Positions 1 to 7,920 of a stretch of 36,486 nucleotides of DNA are shown in pieces. The notes under the pieces were generated by a model, which saw only the letters and a program-made list of their open reading frames with translations, ran no database searches and was not told the origin of the DNA. The stretch lies in assembly GCA_021272165.1 (NCBI GenBank), contig JAJSLK010000058.1, forward strand, positions 1-36,486. The letters run 5' to 3'. The first letter of the stretch is position 1. Every line of letters begins with the position of its first letter. This stretch comes from Methylacidiphilales bacterium (GTDB lineage: Bacteria; Verrucomicrobiota; Verrucomicrobiia; Methylacidiphilales; UBA1321). The translations under genes were made by a program, and so were the position numbers.

Positions 1-14
1 TCCCGTTGGGACTA
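1..14. repeat. 14-base hairpin repeat, copy 1
   Basis: The sequence TCCCGTTGGGACTA lies at the window edge and recurs in the same orientation at 8909-8922. It contains a small stem, TCCC/GGGA, around a GTT loop. It may be part of a longer element cut off by the window start. The two copies bracket the ArsR-Ehr operon. Confidence 0.5.
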
Positions 15-28
15 GCCCTCATTGAGGG

Positions 29-350
29 TTGCACCAAGAATGCACCAAACCGTGTCCGTGGAATAGGCCGCCGCGCGCCGCTCTGGCGGAAGACACCGCT
101 TCGCTGTATCGGGGTTTGGTGGCGCTCCCGCTCCTGAGTGATTGGCGGAACGATGCCGTCCGTGAGTTGAGCCTTCGGTTGTACGACGCAGGACGCGTTG
201 AAAACGCCCCCTCCTTCGCCAAGGCGGTGCTCCAGCATGACTCTCGTGATTCCCTTGTGTTTGACCGGATTGCCTTTTCATTCGCTTGTTCGCAGGCCGT
301 CAAGACGCTCTCGTTCGCGTTGGGAATTGCTCCTCGCGGTGACCTCATGT
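29..350 (+). pseudogene. Possible decayed coding remnant, unidentified
   Basis: The plus frame that begins with TTG at 29 stays open across this stretch. Between about 85 and 350 it reads like a helical, TPR-like protein tail (for example RLYDAGRVENA and AKAVLQHDSRDSL), with codons mostly ending in G or C as in the real genes nearby. It has no convincing start or ribosome binding site. A stop lies just upstream at 23-25, and the frame then runs on into the AT-rich promoter region and the ArsR gene, where it is clearly no longer coding. I read this as the broken end of a former TPR-containing gene, but it could be non-coding. The minus-strand frames here look no better. Low confidence. Confidence 0.25.
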
Positions 351-362
351 GTTTTATATTAA

Positions 363-404
363 TAAGAGATCGCTTGTATATATTCTATATTTCGAATACT
401 CTTA
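363..404. promoter_or_regulatory. Nested inverted repeats upstream of the ArsR gene, candidate operator
   Basis: The AT-rich stretch contains TATTC at 381-385 and GAATA at 394-398, separated by 8 bases. An outer pair, TAAGAG at 363-368 and CTCTTA at 399-404, encloses it. Dyads of this spacing are typical of ArsR-family operators, and the site lies 13 bases upstream of the ArsR start codon. A promoter probably overlaps it (for example TTGTAT at 374-379 as a -35), but no single -10 choice is clear. I infer autoregulation of the regulator and the operon behind it. Confidence 0.5.
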
Positions 405-411
405 ATCCGAT

Positions 412-759
412 ATGTATGACGCAAATGCCTTACGCCGATTCAAAGCCGATATTTTTCAGGCCCTGGCCCATCCCACCCGGATTGCCATGGTTGAGTTGTT
501 GCGAAACGGGGAATTTTCTGCCGGCAAGCTGATCGAATTGCTGAAACTGGAGCAGGCCAACGCCTCCCAGCATTTGAGCGTGTTGCGCTCCAAACAGGTG
601 GTGGTGGGCCGCAAGGAAGGCAACCAGGTATTTTATTCGCTGCGCGATCCTGCCCTCATCGAAGTGCTCGACAGCCTGCGTCGTTATTTTCAAAGGCATA
701 TCGCCGGGGTAAGAGCTACGCTCAAGAAAATCAGCAAGCTTGAGGCGCGGGAACGTTAA
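412..759 (+). CDS. ArsR/SmtB-family winged-helix transcriptional regulator
   Basis: This 115-residue protein has the usual length and layout of the ArsR family. An N-terminal helix carries QALAHPTRIAMVELL, a helix-turn-helix follows with recognition helix ANASQHLSVLRSKQVV, and the wing is GRKEGNQVFYSL. It contains no cysteine at all and no obvious metal-site histidine cluster, so it does not fit the classical arsenic/metal sensors or the dithiol sulfide/redox sensors (BigR/SqrR type). Its signal is unknown. The start at 412 is the only good one. There is no clear Shine-Dalgarno, so translation may be leaderless or weak. The next gene starts 31 bases downstream on the same strand, so the two are probably co-transcribed, and the dyad upstream suggests autorepression. 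The family call is firm; its role as regulator of the membrane complex is inferred from position. Confidence 0.9.
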   Translation: MYDANALRRFKADIFQALAHPTRIAMVELLRNGEFSAGKLIELLKLEQANASQHLSVLRSKQVVVGRKEGNQVFYSLRDPALIEVLDSLRRYFQRHIAGVRATLKKISKLEARER

Positions 760-790
760 TCGCTGCCGGACGAGGACGGTGGCCATCTCC

Positions 791-2737
791 ATGACAACTT
801 TATTGCTCGCCATCTCCGGGTTAGGCCTGCTCTTGAGCCTGCCTGCCGGCTTTAGCGGATCGAAAGCGTGGCTGGCCGGAGTTCTCGTCGCCATGACGGC
901 CGGGCTGGTGGCCGCCGTGGTCGTTCTGCAAACCGGCGAGGTGTGGGACTGGCGCGGCACGCTGACCGTCGGTGGCGAAGCGGTCCATTTGCGGCTCGAT
1001 GCGGTCAGCGCCCTGTTCCTCGCGCTGCTGAGTTTGGTCGGCGGGGCGGGTGCGGTTTACGGACGCGAGTATTGGACGGAGGAGAAACATCCCCGCACGG
1101 CCCGGTGGGGGCGCGTCTGGTGGAGTGCCCTGCTGCTTTGCCTAGGGTTGGTGCTGCTTACGGCCAACGGGCTCCATTTTCTCATCGCCTGGGAACTTTT
1201 CACGATTTGCGCCTATTTCCTCATCACGCTGGACCGGCGGCGCCCGGAAGTCCGCGCGGCGGGCTGGCTCTATCTCGCCGCCTCGCACGTGGCGATGCTT
1301 TGCCTGGTCGCCTTCTTCACCTGCCTCGCCGTACGTACGGGAAGCTGGGAGCTGGCCGACATGCGCGACCACGCGGAGTTGGCCCCGCTGTTCTGGTTGG
1401 CGCTGGCCGGGTTCGGGGTCAAAACCGGCTTGTTCCCGCTGCACATCTGGCTCCCCTCGGCGCACGCCAACGCGCCCAGCCACGTCTCGGCCATGCTGTC
1501 GGGCGTCATCCTCAAGATCGGCGTTTACGGGCTTATCCGGTTCAGCGGCTGGCTGCCGATGCCTCCGGGGGCCGGCTGGATGGTGGCACTCATTGGCGTG
1601 GTCAGCGCCGTCCTCGGGGTCGCGTTTGCCCTCGGCCAGCACGATCTCAAGCGCCTGCTCGCCTATCACAGCGTCGAAAACATCGGCATCATCCTCATCG
1701 GGCTCGGTTTCGCGCTGGTCGCAGCGCAACAGGGAAACGCGCCGTGGGGCCGGCTGGCGCTGGCGGGCGCGCTTCTCCATGTGTGGAATCATGGCCTATT
1801 CAAATCGCTCCTCTTCTTCGGTGCCGGTTCAGTCTTGCACGCCACCGGCACGCGCGAGATGAGCCGACTCGGCGGGCTGTGGCGCGCGATGCCCTGGACG
1901 GCGTCGCTCTTCACGCTCGGGGCGGTGGCGATTTCCGGTTTGCCGCCGCTGAACGGTTTTATCAGCGAATGGCTCGTCTATCTCGGGCTCTTCGATTCCA
2001 CCAATGCGCACGGCCCCTCGGCGTGGGCGGCCATTCCCGCGATTATTTTGCTGGGCGTGACCGGCGCAATGGCGCTGGCGTGCTTCGTGAAGGTCTGCGG
2101 CGTGGTGTTCCTGGGCGCGCCGCGCTCGGCGGCGGCGGAACAGGCGCACGAAAGCGGTCCCGCGATGCGCGGTGCGATGATGACCCTGGGCGTGGCCTGC
2201 GCGGCCATCGGTCTCGCGCCGATGCTCTTCTGGCCAATGGTGGCCCAAGCGGTGAGTGCCTGGAACCCGGCCTGGGCTGGCACGGAAGTTCCCGCCGGAC
2301 TCGCCGCCCTCGGCGCGTTCCACCTCGCGCTGGCCACCTTCGCGCTGGTCGCGGCGGCCACGCTCTGGCGGCGGATTAGGCAACGCGGCGTGACGCGCGC
2401 CGTGACCTGGGATTGCGGTTACGTTCTTCCCACGCCGCGGATGCAATACACTGCCGGTTCGTTCGCTGGCATCATCACCGAATGGTTTAGTTGGATCCTG
2501 CGCCCGGAGCGTCACGAGCACCGGCCCGATGGGGTGTTTCCGTTCAGGGCCGATTTTACCGAGCGCACGCCCGAGACAGTGCTCGAATCGGTGGTTGAAC
2601 CGGCCGGTAGCGCCGTCATGCGAATGGCCCGGGTGTTCCGCCGCCTGCAGCACGGGCGGGCGCAGGCCTACCTCCTTTACCTGCTGATTGGGTTGGCGGC
2701 GATGGCGGTCCTCGTGCTGATCGGAGCAAATAAATAA
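791..2737 (+). CDS. hyfB: HyfB-like antiporter-type membrane subunit of an Ehr/hydrogenase-4-related complex
   Basis: This 648-residue protein, almost wholly hydrophobic helices, belongs to the NuoL/MrpD proton-channel family and is closest to the HyfB/HycC type. It has the conserved helix glutamate in LIAWELFTICAYF (near residue 130) and the loop-helix lysine in GFGVKTGLFPLHIWLPSAH. A second lysine follows in LSGVILKIGVYG, then QHDLKRLLAYHSVENIGII. The C-terminal soluble stretch TWDCGY...MQYTAGSFAG, followed by a final helix, is characteristic of HyfB. I chose ATG 791 (MTTLLLAISG, with GAGGACGG upstream) over the in-frame TTG at 740, which would lie inside the ArsR gene and add a non-hydrophobic Arg-rich head. 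It is the first structural gene of the operon. The expected role is ion translocation in the cytoplasmic membrane, driven by the redox arm encoded downstream. Confidence 0.9.
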   Translation: MTTLLLAISGLGLLLSLPAGFSGSKAWLAGVLVAMTAGLVAAVVVLQTGEVWDWRGTLTVGGEAVHLRLDAVSALFLALLSLVGGAGAVYGREYWTEEKHPRTARWGRVWWSALLLCLGLVLLTANGLHFLIAWELFTICAYFLITLDRRRPEVRAAGWLYLAASHVAMLCLVAFFTCLAVRTGSWELADMRDHAELAPLFWLALAGFGVKTGLFPLHIWLPSAHANAPSHVSAMLSGVILKIGVYGLIRFSGWLPMPPGAGWMVALIGVVSAVLGVAFALGQHDLKRLLAYHSVENIGIILIGLGFALVAAQQGNAPWGRLALAGALLHVWNHGLFKSLLFFGAGSVLHATGTREMSRLGGLWRAMPWTASLFTLGAVAISGLPPLNGFISEWLVYLGLFDSTNAHGPSAWAAIPAIILLGVTGAMALACFVKVCGVVFLGAPRSAAAEQAHESGPAMRGAMMTLGVACAAIGLAPMLFWPMVAQAVSAWNPAWAGTEVPAGLAALGAFHLALATFALVAAATLWRRIRQRGVTRAVTWDCGYVLPTPRMQYTAGSFAGIITEWFSWILRPERHEHRPDGVFPFRADFTERTPETVLESVVEPAGSAVMRMARVFRRLQHGRAQAYLLYLLIGLAAMAVLVLIGANK

Positions 2738-2743
2738 CGATTT

Positions 2744-3442
2744 ATGTACCTCAACCTGATTCAAATTGCCGAGTCGTTCGGCGTGTCGGAAAGCGTCGTG
2801 GAGGGTTGGATTCGCCACGAGGGATTGCCTTATACGCTGGACCGGAACCGGTACATCTTCGATCGCGCGCAAGTGGCCCAATGGGCCGCGGCTCGCGGGC
2901 TGGCGGCCCAGGCCGGATTCCTCGCGCCGGAGTCATCCGTTTTTGCGACCGGCTGCCAGATGGAATCGCTCTTGCGCGCTGGCGGTATTTGGCGCGACAT
3001 CCCCGCTACGAAAGTGCTGGATGTTTTTGACCGAATTGTCGCCGCGTTGCCAGCGGCAACTCCACCCGTGCGTCAGCTTCTCGCCCGACGGCTTCGCGCC
3101 AAGGGCGGCGTGACCTGGGCTCCCATCGGCGGCGGTTTTGCCTTGCCCCACCCGGCGACGCGCATTGCACTAGGCCGCGACTCCGGTACCTTGTCGCTGC
3201 TGCTGCTGCGGGACGGACTGCCTGGCCAGGAGACGGATGGCATACCTGTGACGCGGCTCTTTTTTTTCATCGCTCCGTCGCCTCGCGCGCATCTCGACCT
3301 GCTCGGGCGGCTGAGTCATCTCATCGCGCACAGCCCACTGCGGGATTTACTAAGCAGCAACGCGAAGGATGATGAGATTTTTATCGTCGTTTCCACCGCC
3401 GATGCGGCGGCCCACAGCTCTGTCCGGGAGGTCAAATCATGA
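2744..3442 (+). CDS. Helix-turn-helix / PTS EIIA-Ntr-like fusion protein inside the complex operon
   Basis: This 232-residue protein has two parts. Residues 3-52 form an excisionase/MerR-like helix-turn-helix (IAESFGVSESVVEGWIRHEGL, then a YIF-RAQVAQW wing). Residues about 85-225 match the EIIA domain of the mannitol/fructose/PtsN type. The phosphorylatable histidine is kept in GGGFALPHP (His136), and a second typical histidine in RAHLDLLGRLSHLI (His183). It is soluble and lies between the HyfB- and HyfC-like genes, 6 bases after the first and overlapping the second by 4 bases (ATGA). It is therefore a true operon member. Inferred role: phosphorylation-dependent regulation of the operon or of the complex, in response to energy or nitrogen state. 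The DNA-binding part might instead be a protein-docking module. No PTS transporter genes are nearby. Confidence 0.85.
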   Translation: MYLNLIQIAESFGVSESVVEGWIRHEGLPYTLDRNRYIFDRAQVAQWAAARGLAAQAGFLAPESSVFATGCQMESLLRAGGIWRDIPATKVLDVFDRIVAALPAATPPVRQLLARRLRAKGGVTWAPIGGGFALPHPATRIALGRDSGTLSLLLLRDGLPGQETDGIPVTRLFFFIAPSPRAHLDLLGRLSHLIAHSPLRDLLSSNAKDDEIFIVVSTADAAAHSSVREVKS

Positions 3443-4350
3443 TTGCCGGGGGGGGTGCATTGATCTTTCGCCTGGTTCTGTGGCTTATGCTAGCGCCGCT
3501 GTTGCCGGGCATTATCAACAAGGTGAAAGCCTGGGTGGCGGGCCGACGCGGCCCTCCGGTGCTGCAACTCTATTACGATCTCGCGCGACTGTGGCAAAAG
3601 TCGGTGGTGATGAGCGCGCTGGCGTCACCCGGCTTCATCATCGGACCAGCAGTGGCCTGGGTGGCGCTAACGGGCGCGGCGCTGCTGCTGCCGCTCGGGC
3701 CGGCCGGGGCGCTGTTCAGTTTTCGAGGCGATTTCCTACTTATGATTTACCTGCTCGCCCTCTCCCGATTCGGCACCGCCTGGGCGGCCCTGGAAACCGG
3801 CTCGGCTTTCGAGGGCATGGGCGCCGCACGGGAAGTCAGCTATGCCGTGCTCACGGAAGCAGCGGTCATCACGGCGATCTTGTCATTAAGCGTCCACTCC
3901 GGAAGCACGAGCCTGGCCACCATGCTTGCGCCTTCGGTTGGCGCGGGCGTGGTGTTGCTTGCGGCCGGATTGTTCATCGTGCTCCTGGCGGAAAATTGCC
4001 GCGTGCCTTTCGACGACCCGAACACGCACTTGGAACTGACGATGGTTCACGAAGCGATGGTGCTCGACCATAGCGGTCCGCCGCTGGCCGTGATTTTGCA
4101 CGGCGCTTCCATGAAACTGCTCTTCTTCGCCCTGCTGCTGACTGAGGCCGTGCTGCCGGTTGGAAACCTGGCTCCGATGCCGGCGGCGGGCATCCTGGTC
4201 GCGGGCGTCCTGGCCGTGACGGTCGGCGTCGGGCTGGTCGAATCGCTGCTGGCCCGGCTCGCTTTTCGCCGCGTGCCGCTGCTCCTCACGACGGCATTCA
4301 TCCTCTGCCTGTTTGCCCTTCTGCTGGCGTGGAAAGGAGGTGCGGCATGA
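3439..4350 (+). CDS. hyfC: HyfC/NuoH-like membrane subunit
   Basis: This 303-residue, multi-helix protein is of the NuoH/HyfC (respiratory-chain subunit 1) family, which joins the redox arm to the membrane arm. Diagnostic segments are RGPPVLQLYYDLARLW near the N terminus and ENCRVPFDDPNTHLELTMVHEAM around residues 190-210. The latter is the hydrogenase-type version of the acidic loop facing the quinone/redox module (complex I has a different sequence there). KVKAWVAGRRGPP fits the cytoplasmic first loop. The start overlaps the stop of the preceding gene by 4 bases, and the end overlaps the HyfE-like start by 4 bases. This indicates translational coupling. Confidence 0.9.
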   Translation: MIAGGGALIFRLVLWLMLAPLLPGIINKVKAWVAGRRGPPVLQLYYDLARLWQKSVVMSALASPGFIIGPAVAWVALTGAALLLPLGPAGALFSFRGDFLLMIYLLALSRFGTAWAALETGSAFEGMGAAREVSYAVLTEAAVITAILSLSVHSGSTSLATMLAPSVGAGVVLLAAGLFIVLLAENCRVPFDDPNTHLELTMVHEAMVLDHSGPPLAVILHGASMKLLFFALLLTEAVLPVGNLAPMPAAGILVAGVLAVTVGVGLVESLLARLAFRRVPLLLTTAFILCLFALLLAWKGGAA

Positions 4351-4988
4351 GCGAACCGCTCAATCTGCTCATCGGTCTCGCCATGGGACTCAATCTCCTG
4401 GCGCTGGGCAGCAGCCGCTTGCTGGCGGTCATTCGCGCAATGTCCGTGCAGGGGATGGTGCTCGGGGTGATGCCGCTGATGATCGTGGGACTCTCCGGCT
4501 GGAACGTGCTGTTCGTCGCCGTCATGACCGTTGTCATCAAGGGTTTTTTCATTCCGGGTTTGCTGCGCCGGGCCATGCGCGCGGCCCGCATCACTCGCGA
4601 AGTCGAACCGATCATCGACTTTGTGCCGTCGCTTCTGCTCGGGGCGGGCGGAACGGTCGCCGCCGTGGCGCTGGCGCGCGTCCTGCCGCTCCTCCCGGAG
4701 CACGCCGGTACACTGCTGGTGCCGGGGGCACTGGCCTCCGTCTTGACCGGATTCGTCCTGCTCATCGGCCGCGCGAAAGCCATCTCCCAGGTTTGCGGTT
4801 ACCTGATCCTGGAAAACGGCATTTACCTTTTCGGCCTTTTGCTCCTTGAGGCGACGCCGGTCCTGGTCGAATTCGGTGTCCTGCTCGACCTCACCGTCGG
4901 GATTTTCGTCACCGGCATCATCATGGACCGTATTCAGCGCGCCTTCGATTCCCTCGACACCCGGAAACTGACCGTGCTCCGCGAATGA
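4347..4988 (+). CDS. hyfE: HyfE-like membrane subunit
   Basis: This 213-residue protein has about six hydrophobic helices and belongs to the HyfE family, whose C-terminal half is NuoK-like. The buried glutamate of the family is present in CGYLILENGIYLF, and a second acidic site lies in REVEPIIDFVPSLLLG. ATG 4347 is preceded by a near-perfect ribosome binding site (AAAGGAGG at 4333-4340). That rules out the upstream in-frame GTG at 4329, which would overlap the site. It overlaps the genes on both sides by 4 bases. It probably forms part of the ion path between the NuoH-like and antiporter-like subunits. Confidence 0.9.
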   Translation: MSEPLNLLIGLAMGLNLLALGSSRLLAVIRAMSVQGMVLGVMPLMIVGLSGWNVLFVAVMTVVIKGFFIPGLLRRAMRAARITREVEPIIDFVPSLLLGAGGTVAAVALARVLPLLPEHAGTLLVPGALASVLTGFVLLIGRAKAISQVCGYLILENGIYLFGLLLLEATPVLVEFGVLLDLTVGIFVTGIIMDRIQRAFDSLDTRKLTVLRE

Positions 4989-6427
4989 ACAGTCTGCTCC
5001 TCGTCTTCGTGCCTCTGCTGGGCGCAGTCCTTGCGGCCTTCTGGCCCGACAACCGCTCCCGGCCCCTGCTCCTGCCGGCGGTCGGGTTGTTCCATGTCGC
5101 GGTGGCGTTCGGGTTGCTCCTGACCCCGGTCGACATCCCGCCCGGCGCCTGGATCGGCTATGACTCACTGGCCCGGGCGGTGTTGCCGGTTGTCTCCCTG
5201 CTGTTTTTGCTCTGCGCCTTTTACGGCGTGGCCTATCTTCGCATCCGGTCGGAGCGGCCCAACCGCGCCTTTGTCGCGTTGTTGCTGGCCGTCCTCGGCC
5301 TGATCAGCGCGGGGCATCAGGCCTGCCATCTCGGGCTGCTTTGGATCACGACCGAGGCGATCACGCTCATGGTGGTGCCGTTGATCCACTTCAATGGAAC
5401 GGCCCGCGCCATCGAGGCCACCTGGAAATTCCTGCTCGTGGGCGGCACCGGCATCGCGCTCTCCTTGCTCGGTTCGTTCTGCCTTGGCTACGCCTCCATC
5501 TACGGCGGCGGCCAGGGCGACCTGACCTTCACCGCTCTCATCGCCCAGGGCGCGGGCTTGTCGCGGCCGTGGGTCCTGACCGCCTGGGTGTTGTTGCTCA
5601 TCGGCTACGGAACCAAAATGGGCCTGGCCCCCATGCACACCTGGAAACCCGACGCCTACGGCGAAGCCCCCGGCATCATCGGCGCGATGCTCGCGTGCGG
5701 CGTCACTACCGTGGCCTTCACCGCCATTCTGCGCGTGCGCGCGGTGGTGACGGCCGCGGGTGAAGGCCGTGTGGCCGATCACTCCCTGTTGGCCATCGGG
5801 CTTTTCTCGATGGCGGTGGCGGCGCTTTTCCTTTTGGGCACGCGCGATTTCAAACGGATGCTGGCCTACTCGAGCATTGAGCAGATGGGCATTCTTTGCC
5901 TCGGCGCGGGGCTGGGCGCGACCGGGGCCTGGGCGGCACTCTTTCATGTATGGAGTAACAGCCTGACCAAGGGAGCCCTTTTCCTCTGCGCCGGCAACAT
6001 GCGCCGCGCCGCCGGAACCAGCGCGGTGGATCAGGCGAGTGGACTTGCCCGGCTGGCTCCACGCTCGTCGGCGATGTTCGTCGCCGGCGTATTTGCGGCA
6101 ACGGCCTGTCCGCCCTTTGCCCCGTTCTTCAGCGAACTACGCGTCTTACGCGCAGCGTTTGCGACAGGCCACATCGGTACCGCCACGATTTTCCTCGGCT
6201 GCCTCTTGCTTGCATTCTTTGGGATTACAAGGCTCGCCTTTGCCGTCGTGGACGGCCGCCCGCGCTCTGCACGTAAAACAGACCGCAAACGGTTGGCCGA
6301 AACGGCTGGCGTGATCATTCCTCCGCTCATGCTGCTGGGTTTATCATTGTGGCTGGGACTGGCGACGCCCACCTTCCTGACCAGCGCCTGGACCGCGGCC
6401 GTTGCCCAAATATTTTCCCCGAAATGA
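4985..6427 (+). CDS. hyfF: HyfF-like second antiporter-type membrane subunit
   Basis: This 480-residue membrane protein of the NuoL/M/N family is of HyfF type and is shorter than the HyfB-like subunit. Visible family features are the helix glutamate in WITTEAITLMV, the lysine in IGYGTKMGLAPMHTWKPDAYGEAPG, then TRDFKRMLAYSSIEQMGIL and FHVWSNSLTKGALF. The lysine usually found one helix after GTKMGLAP is replaced (LACGVTTVAFT), as I recall also for HyfF proteins, so the proton path differs from that of the HyfB-like subunit. It overlaps the HyfE-like gene by 4 bases and ends 4 bases into the large-subunit gene. It likely conducts ions in the membrane arm. Confidence 0.9.
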   Translation: MNSLLLVFVPLLGAVLAAFWPDNRSRPLLLPAVGLFHVAVAFGLLLTPVDIPPGAWIGYDSLARAVLPVVSLLFLLCAFYGVAYLRIRSERPNRAFVALLLAVLGLISAGHQACHLGLLWITTEAITLMVVPLIHFNGTARAIEATWKFLLVGGTGIALSLLGSFCLGYASIYGGGQGDLTFTALIAQGAGLSRPWVLTAWVLLLIGYGTKMGLAPMHTWKPDAYGEAPGIIGAMLACGVTTVAFTAILRVRAVVTAAGEGRVADHSLLAIGLFSMAVAALFLLGTRDFKRMLAYSSIEQMGILCLGAGLGATGAWAALFHVWSNSLTKGALFLCAGNMRRAAGTSAVDQASGLARLAPRSSAMFVAGVFAATACPPFAPFFSELRVLRAAFATGHIGTATIFLGCLLLAFFGITRLAFAVVDGRPRSARKTDRKRLAETAGVIIPPLMLLGLSLWLGLATPTFLTSAWTAAVAQIFSPK

Positions 6428-7905
6428 GCTTCTCCACTCCCTTCGCCCTGTTGTCCAACGGCACGAGTCTCCCCTGGCTGGACGTGCCTGAATGGTCCGT
6501 GGCCGATTTCGTGTGCGCTACGGCGGGTGAATTGGCGCGCGGCGCCCGCCTCTGCGCGTGGTTCGGTGTCCCCGAAGAGGCCGGAGTCCGCCTGGTCGCG
6601 GTGATTGCTTTCGACGCCGACAACACCCTTGCCATCGCCCGGAGCCAGCCCGCCCGCGGCGCTTATCCCACGCTGACCATTGCCCACCCGCAGGCGCACC
6701 TCTTCGAGCGCGAGGTTTGGGAGCAGCACGGCCTCAAGCCCGAGGGGCATCCCTGGCTGAAGCCAGTTCGAAAAGGCAATGGCCCCGCGCCCGCCAACGG
6801 AGAATTCTTCCGCGTCGACGGCGGCGAGATCCACGAGGTCGCGGTCGGCCCGGTGCACGCGGGCGTGATCGAGCCGGGACATTTTCGTTTTCAATGCGCG
6901 GGCGAGGAAGTGCTCCACCTCGAAATCTCCCTGGGCTACCAGCATCGCGGCATCGAGGAAGCGCTGGCGGGCGGTCCCCATCTCGCGACGGTTCACCAAA
7001 TGGAAACGGCGGCGGGCGACACGAGCATCGCCCACGCGACAGCTTACGCGACTCTCCTCGAAGCCCTCGGGCAGACCGAAGCGCCGCTCCGCGCTCAGTG
7101 GCTGCGGGCCATCGCCCTCGAACTCGAGCGACTGGCCAATCACACCGGCGACCTTGGCGCACTGGCCGGCGACGTGGCTTTTCTTCCTACCGCTTCAGCA
7201 TGCGGAAAAATTCGCGGCGATTTCCTGAACATGACCGCCCTAATTTGTGGCAATCGCTTCGGACGCGGTTTGGTTTGCGCGGGGGGCTGCGGCCGGGACC
7301 TGGAGCCGGAGCGTGCCACGCGTTTGAATGAATACCTGGACCAGGCCTTGATCGAAGTCGAACAGGCCGCCAATTGGTTGTGGGACGCAGCCTCGGTTCA
7401 GACGCGGTTTGAGAACACCGGCGCCGTTTCGGCCCGGCAGGCCGTGGAGATCGGTCTGGTTGGCCCGGCGGCGCGAGCCTGCGGGCTGGTACGCGATGTG
7501 CGCTATGACCATCCGGCGGGCTGGCACCGTTTCGCGCAGGCCCCGGTGGCCGTCTGGCCTACGGGTGATGTGTTGGCGCGCGCGCGGGTGCGCTGGCTGG
7601 AAGGGCAACGTTCCGGCCAATTACTCAAGGAACAAATCGCCGCGCCGGTCGACGGCGAAATACGCAGTGAGCTTCCACCTCCCGCGCCCAATGCCATCGC
7701 GGTGGCGCTGGTTGAAGGATGGCGCGGCGAGGTGTGCCACGTCGCCCTTACCGATGAGGCCGGGCGCTTCCGCCGCTACAAGATCGTTGATCCGTCGTTC
7801 CATAACTGGACCGGGCTCGCGCTGGCCATGCGCAATCAGGCGATTTCCGATTTTCCCCTGTGCAACAAGAGTTTCAACCTCTCCTACTGCGGATTTGACC
7901 TGTGA
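6424..7905 (+). CDS. NuoC-NuoD-like (HyfG-type) large subunit lacking the [NiFe] ligands
   Basis: This 493-residue protein fuses a NuoC-like domain (residues 1 to about 120, with FEREVWEQHGLKPEGHP at 94-110) to a large-subunit domain. The latter shows GPVHAGVIEPGHFRF at 142-156, GYQHRGIE at 171-178 and NHTGDLGALAGD at 239-250. In HycE/HyfG the segment after GYxHRGIE carries the first [NiFe] motif CGxC. Here it reads AGDT (197-200), followed by the still recognisable AHATAY. The second motif, CxxC near the C terminus, reads SYCG (487-490). The protein ends three residues later, so there is no C-terminal extension for a maturation protease. All four nickel ligands are missing, as in complex I NuoD and in Ehr (energy-converting hydrogenase-related) complexes. 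The natural electron acceptor or donor at this site, perhaps a quinone, is unknown. ATG 6424 overlaps the previous stop by 4 bases. Confidence 0.9.
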   Translation: MSFSTPFALLSNGTSLPWLDVPEWSVADFVCATAGELARGARLCAWFGVPEEAGVRLVAVIAFDADNTLAIARSQPARGAYPTLTIAHPQAHLFEREVWEQHGLKPEGHPWLKPVRKGNGPAPANGEFFRVDGGEIHEVAVGPVHAGVIEPGHFRFQCAGEEVLHLEISLGYQHRGIEEALAGGPHLATVHQMETAAGDTSIAHATAYATLLEALGQTEAPLRAQWLRAIALELERLANHTGDLGALAGDVAFLPTASACGKIRGDFLNMTALICGNRFGRGLVCAGGCGRDLEPERATRLNEYLDQALIEVEQAANWLWDAASVQTRFENTGAVSARQAVEIGLVGPAARACGLVRDVRYDHPAGWHRFAQAPVAVWPTGDVLARARVRWLEGQRSGQLLKEQIAAPVDGEIRSELPPPAPNAIAVALVEGWRGEVCHVALTDEAGRFRRYKIVDPSFHNWTGLALAMRNQAISDFPLCNKSFNLSYCGFDL

Positions 7906-7920
7906 TCTTTCCCTGACGCT

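Noticed and set aside
740..790. TTG start for the HyfB-like protein
   Set aside because: It lies inside the ArsR gene and would add an arginine-rich head before the first membrane helix. ATG 791 has a better ribosome binding site.
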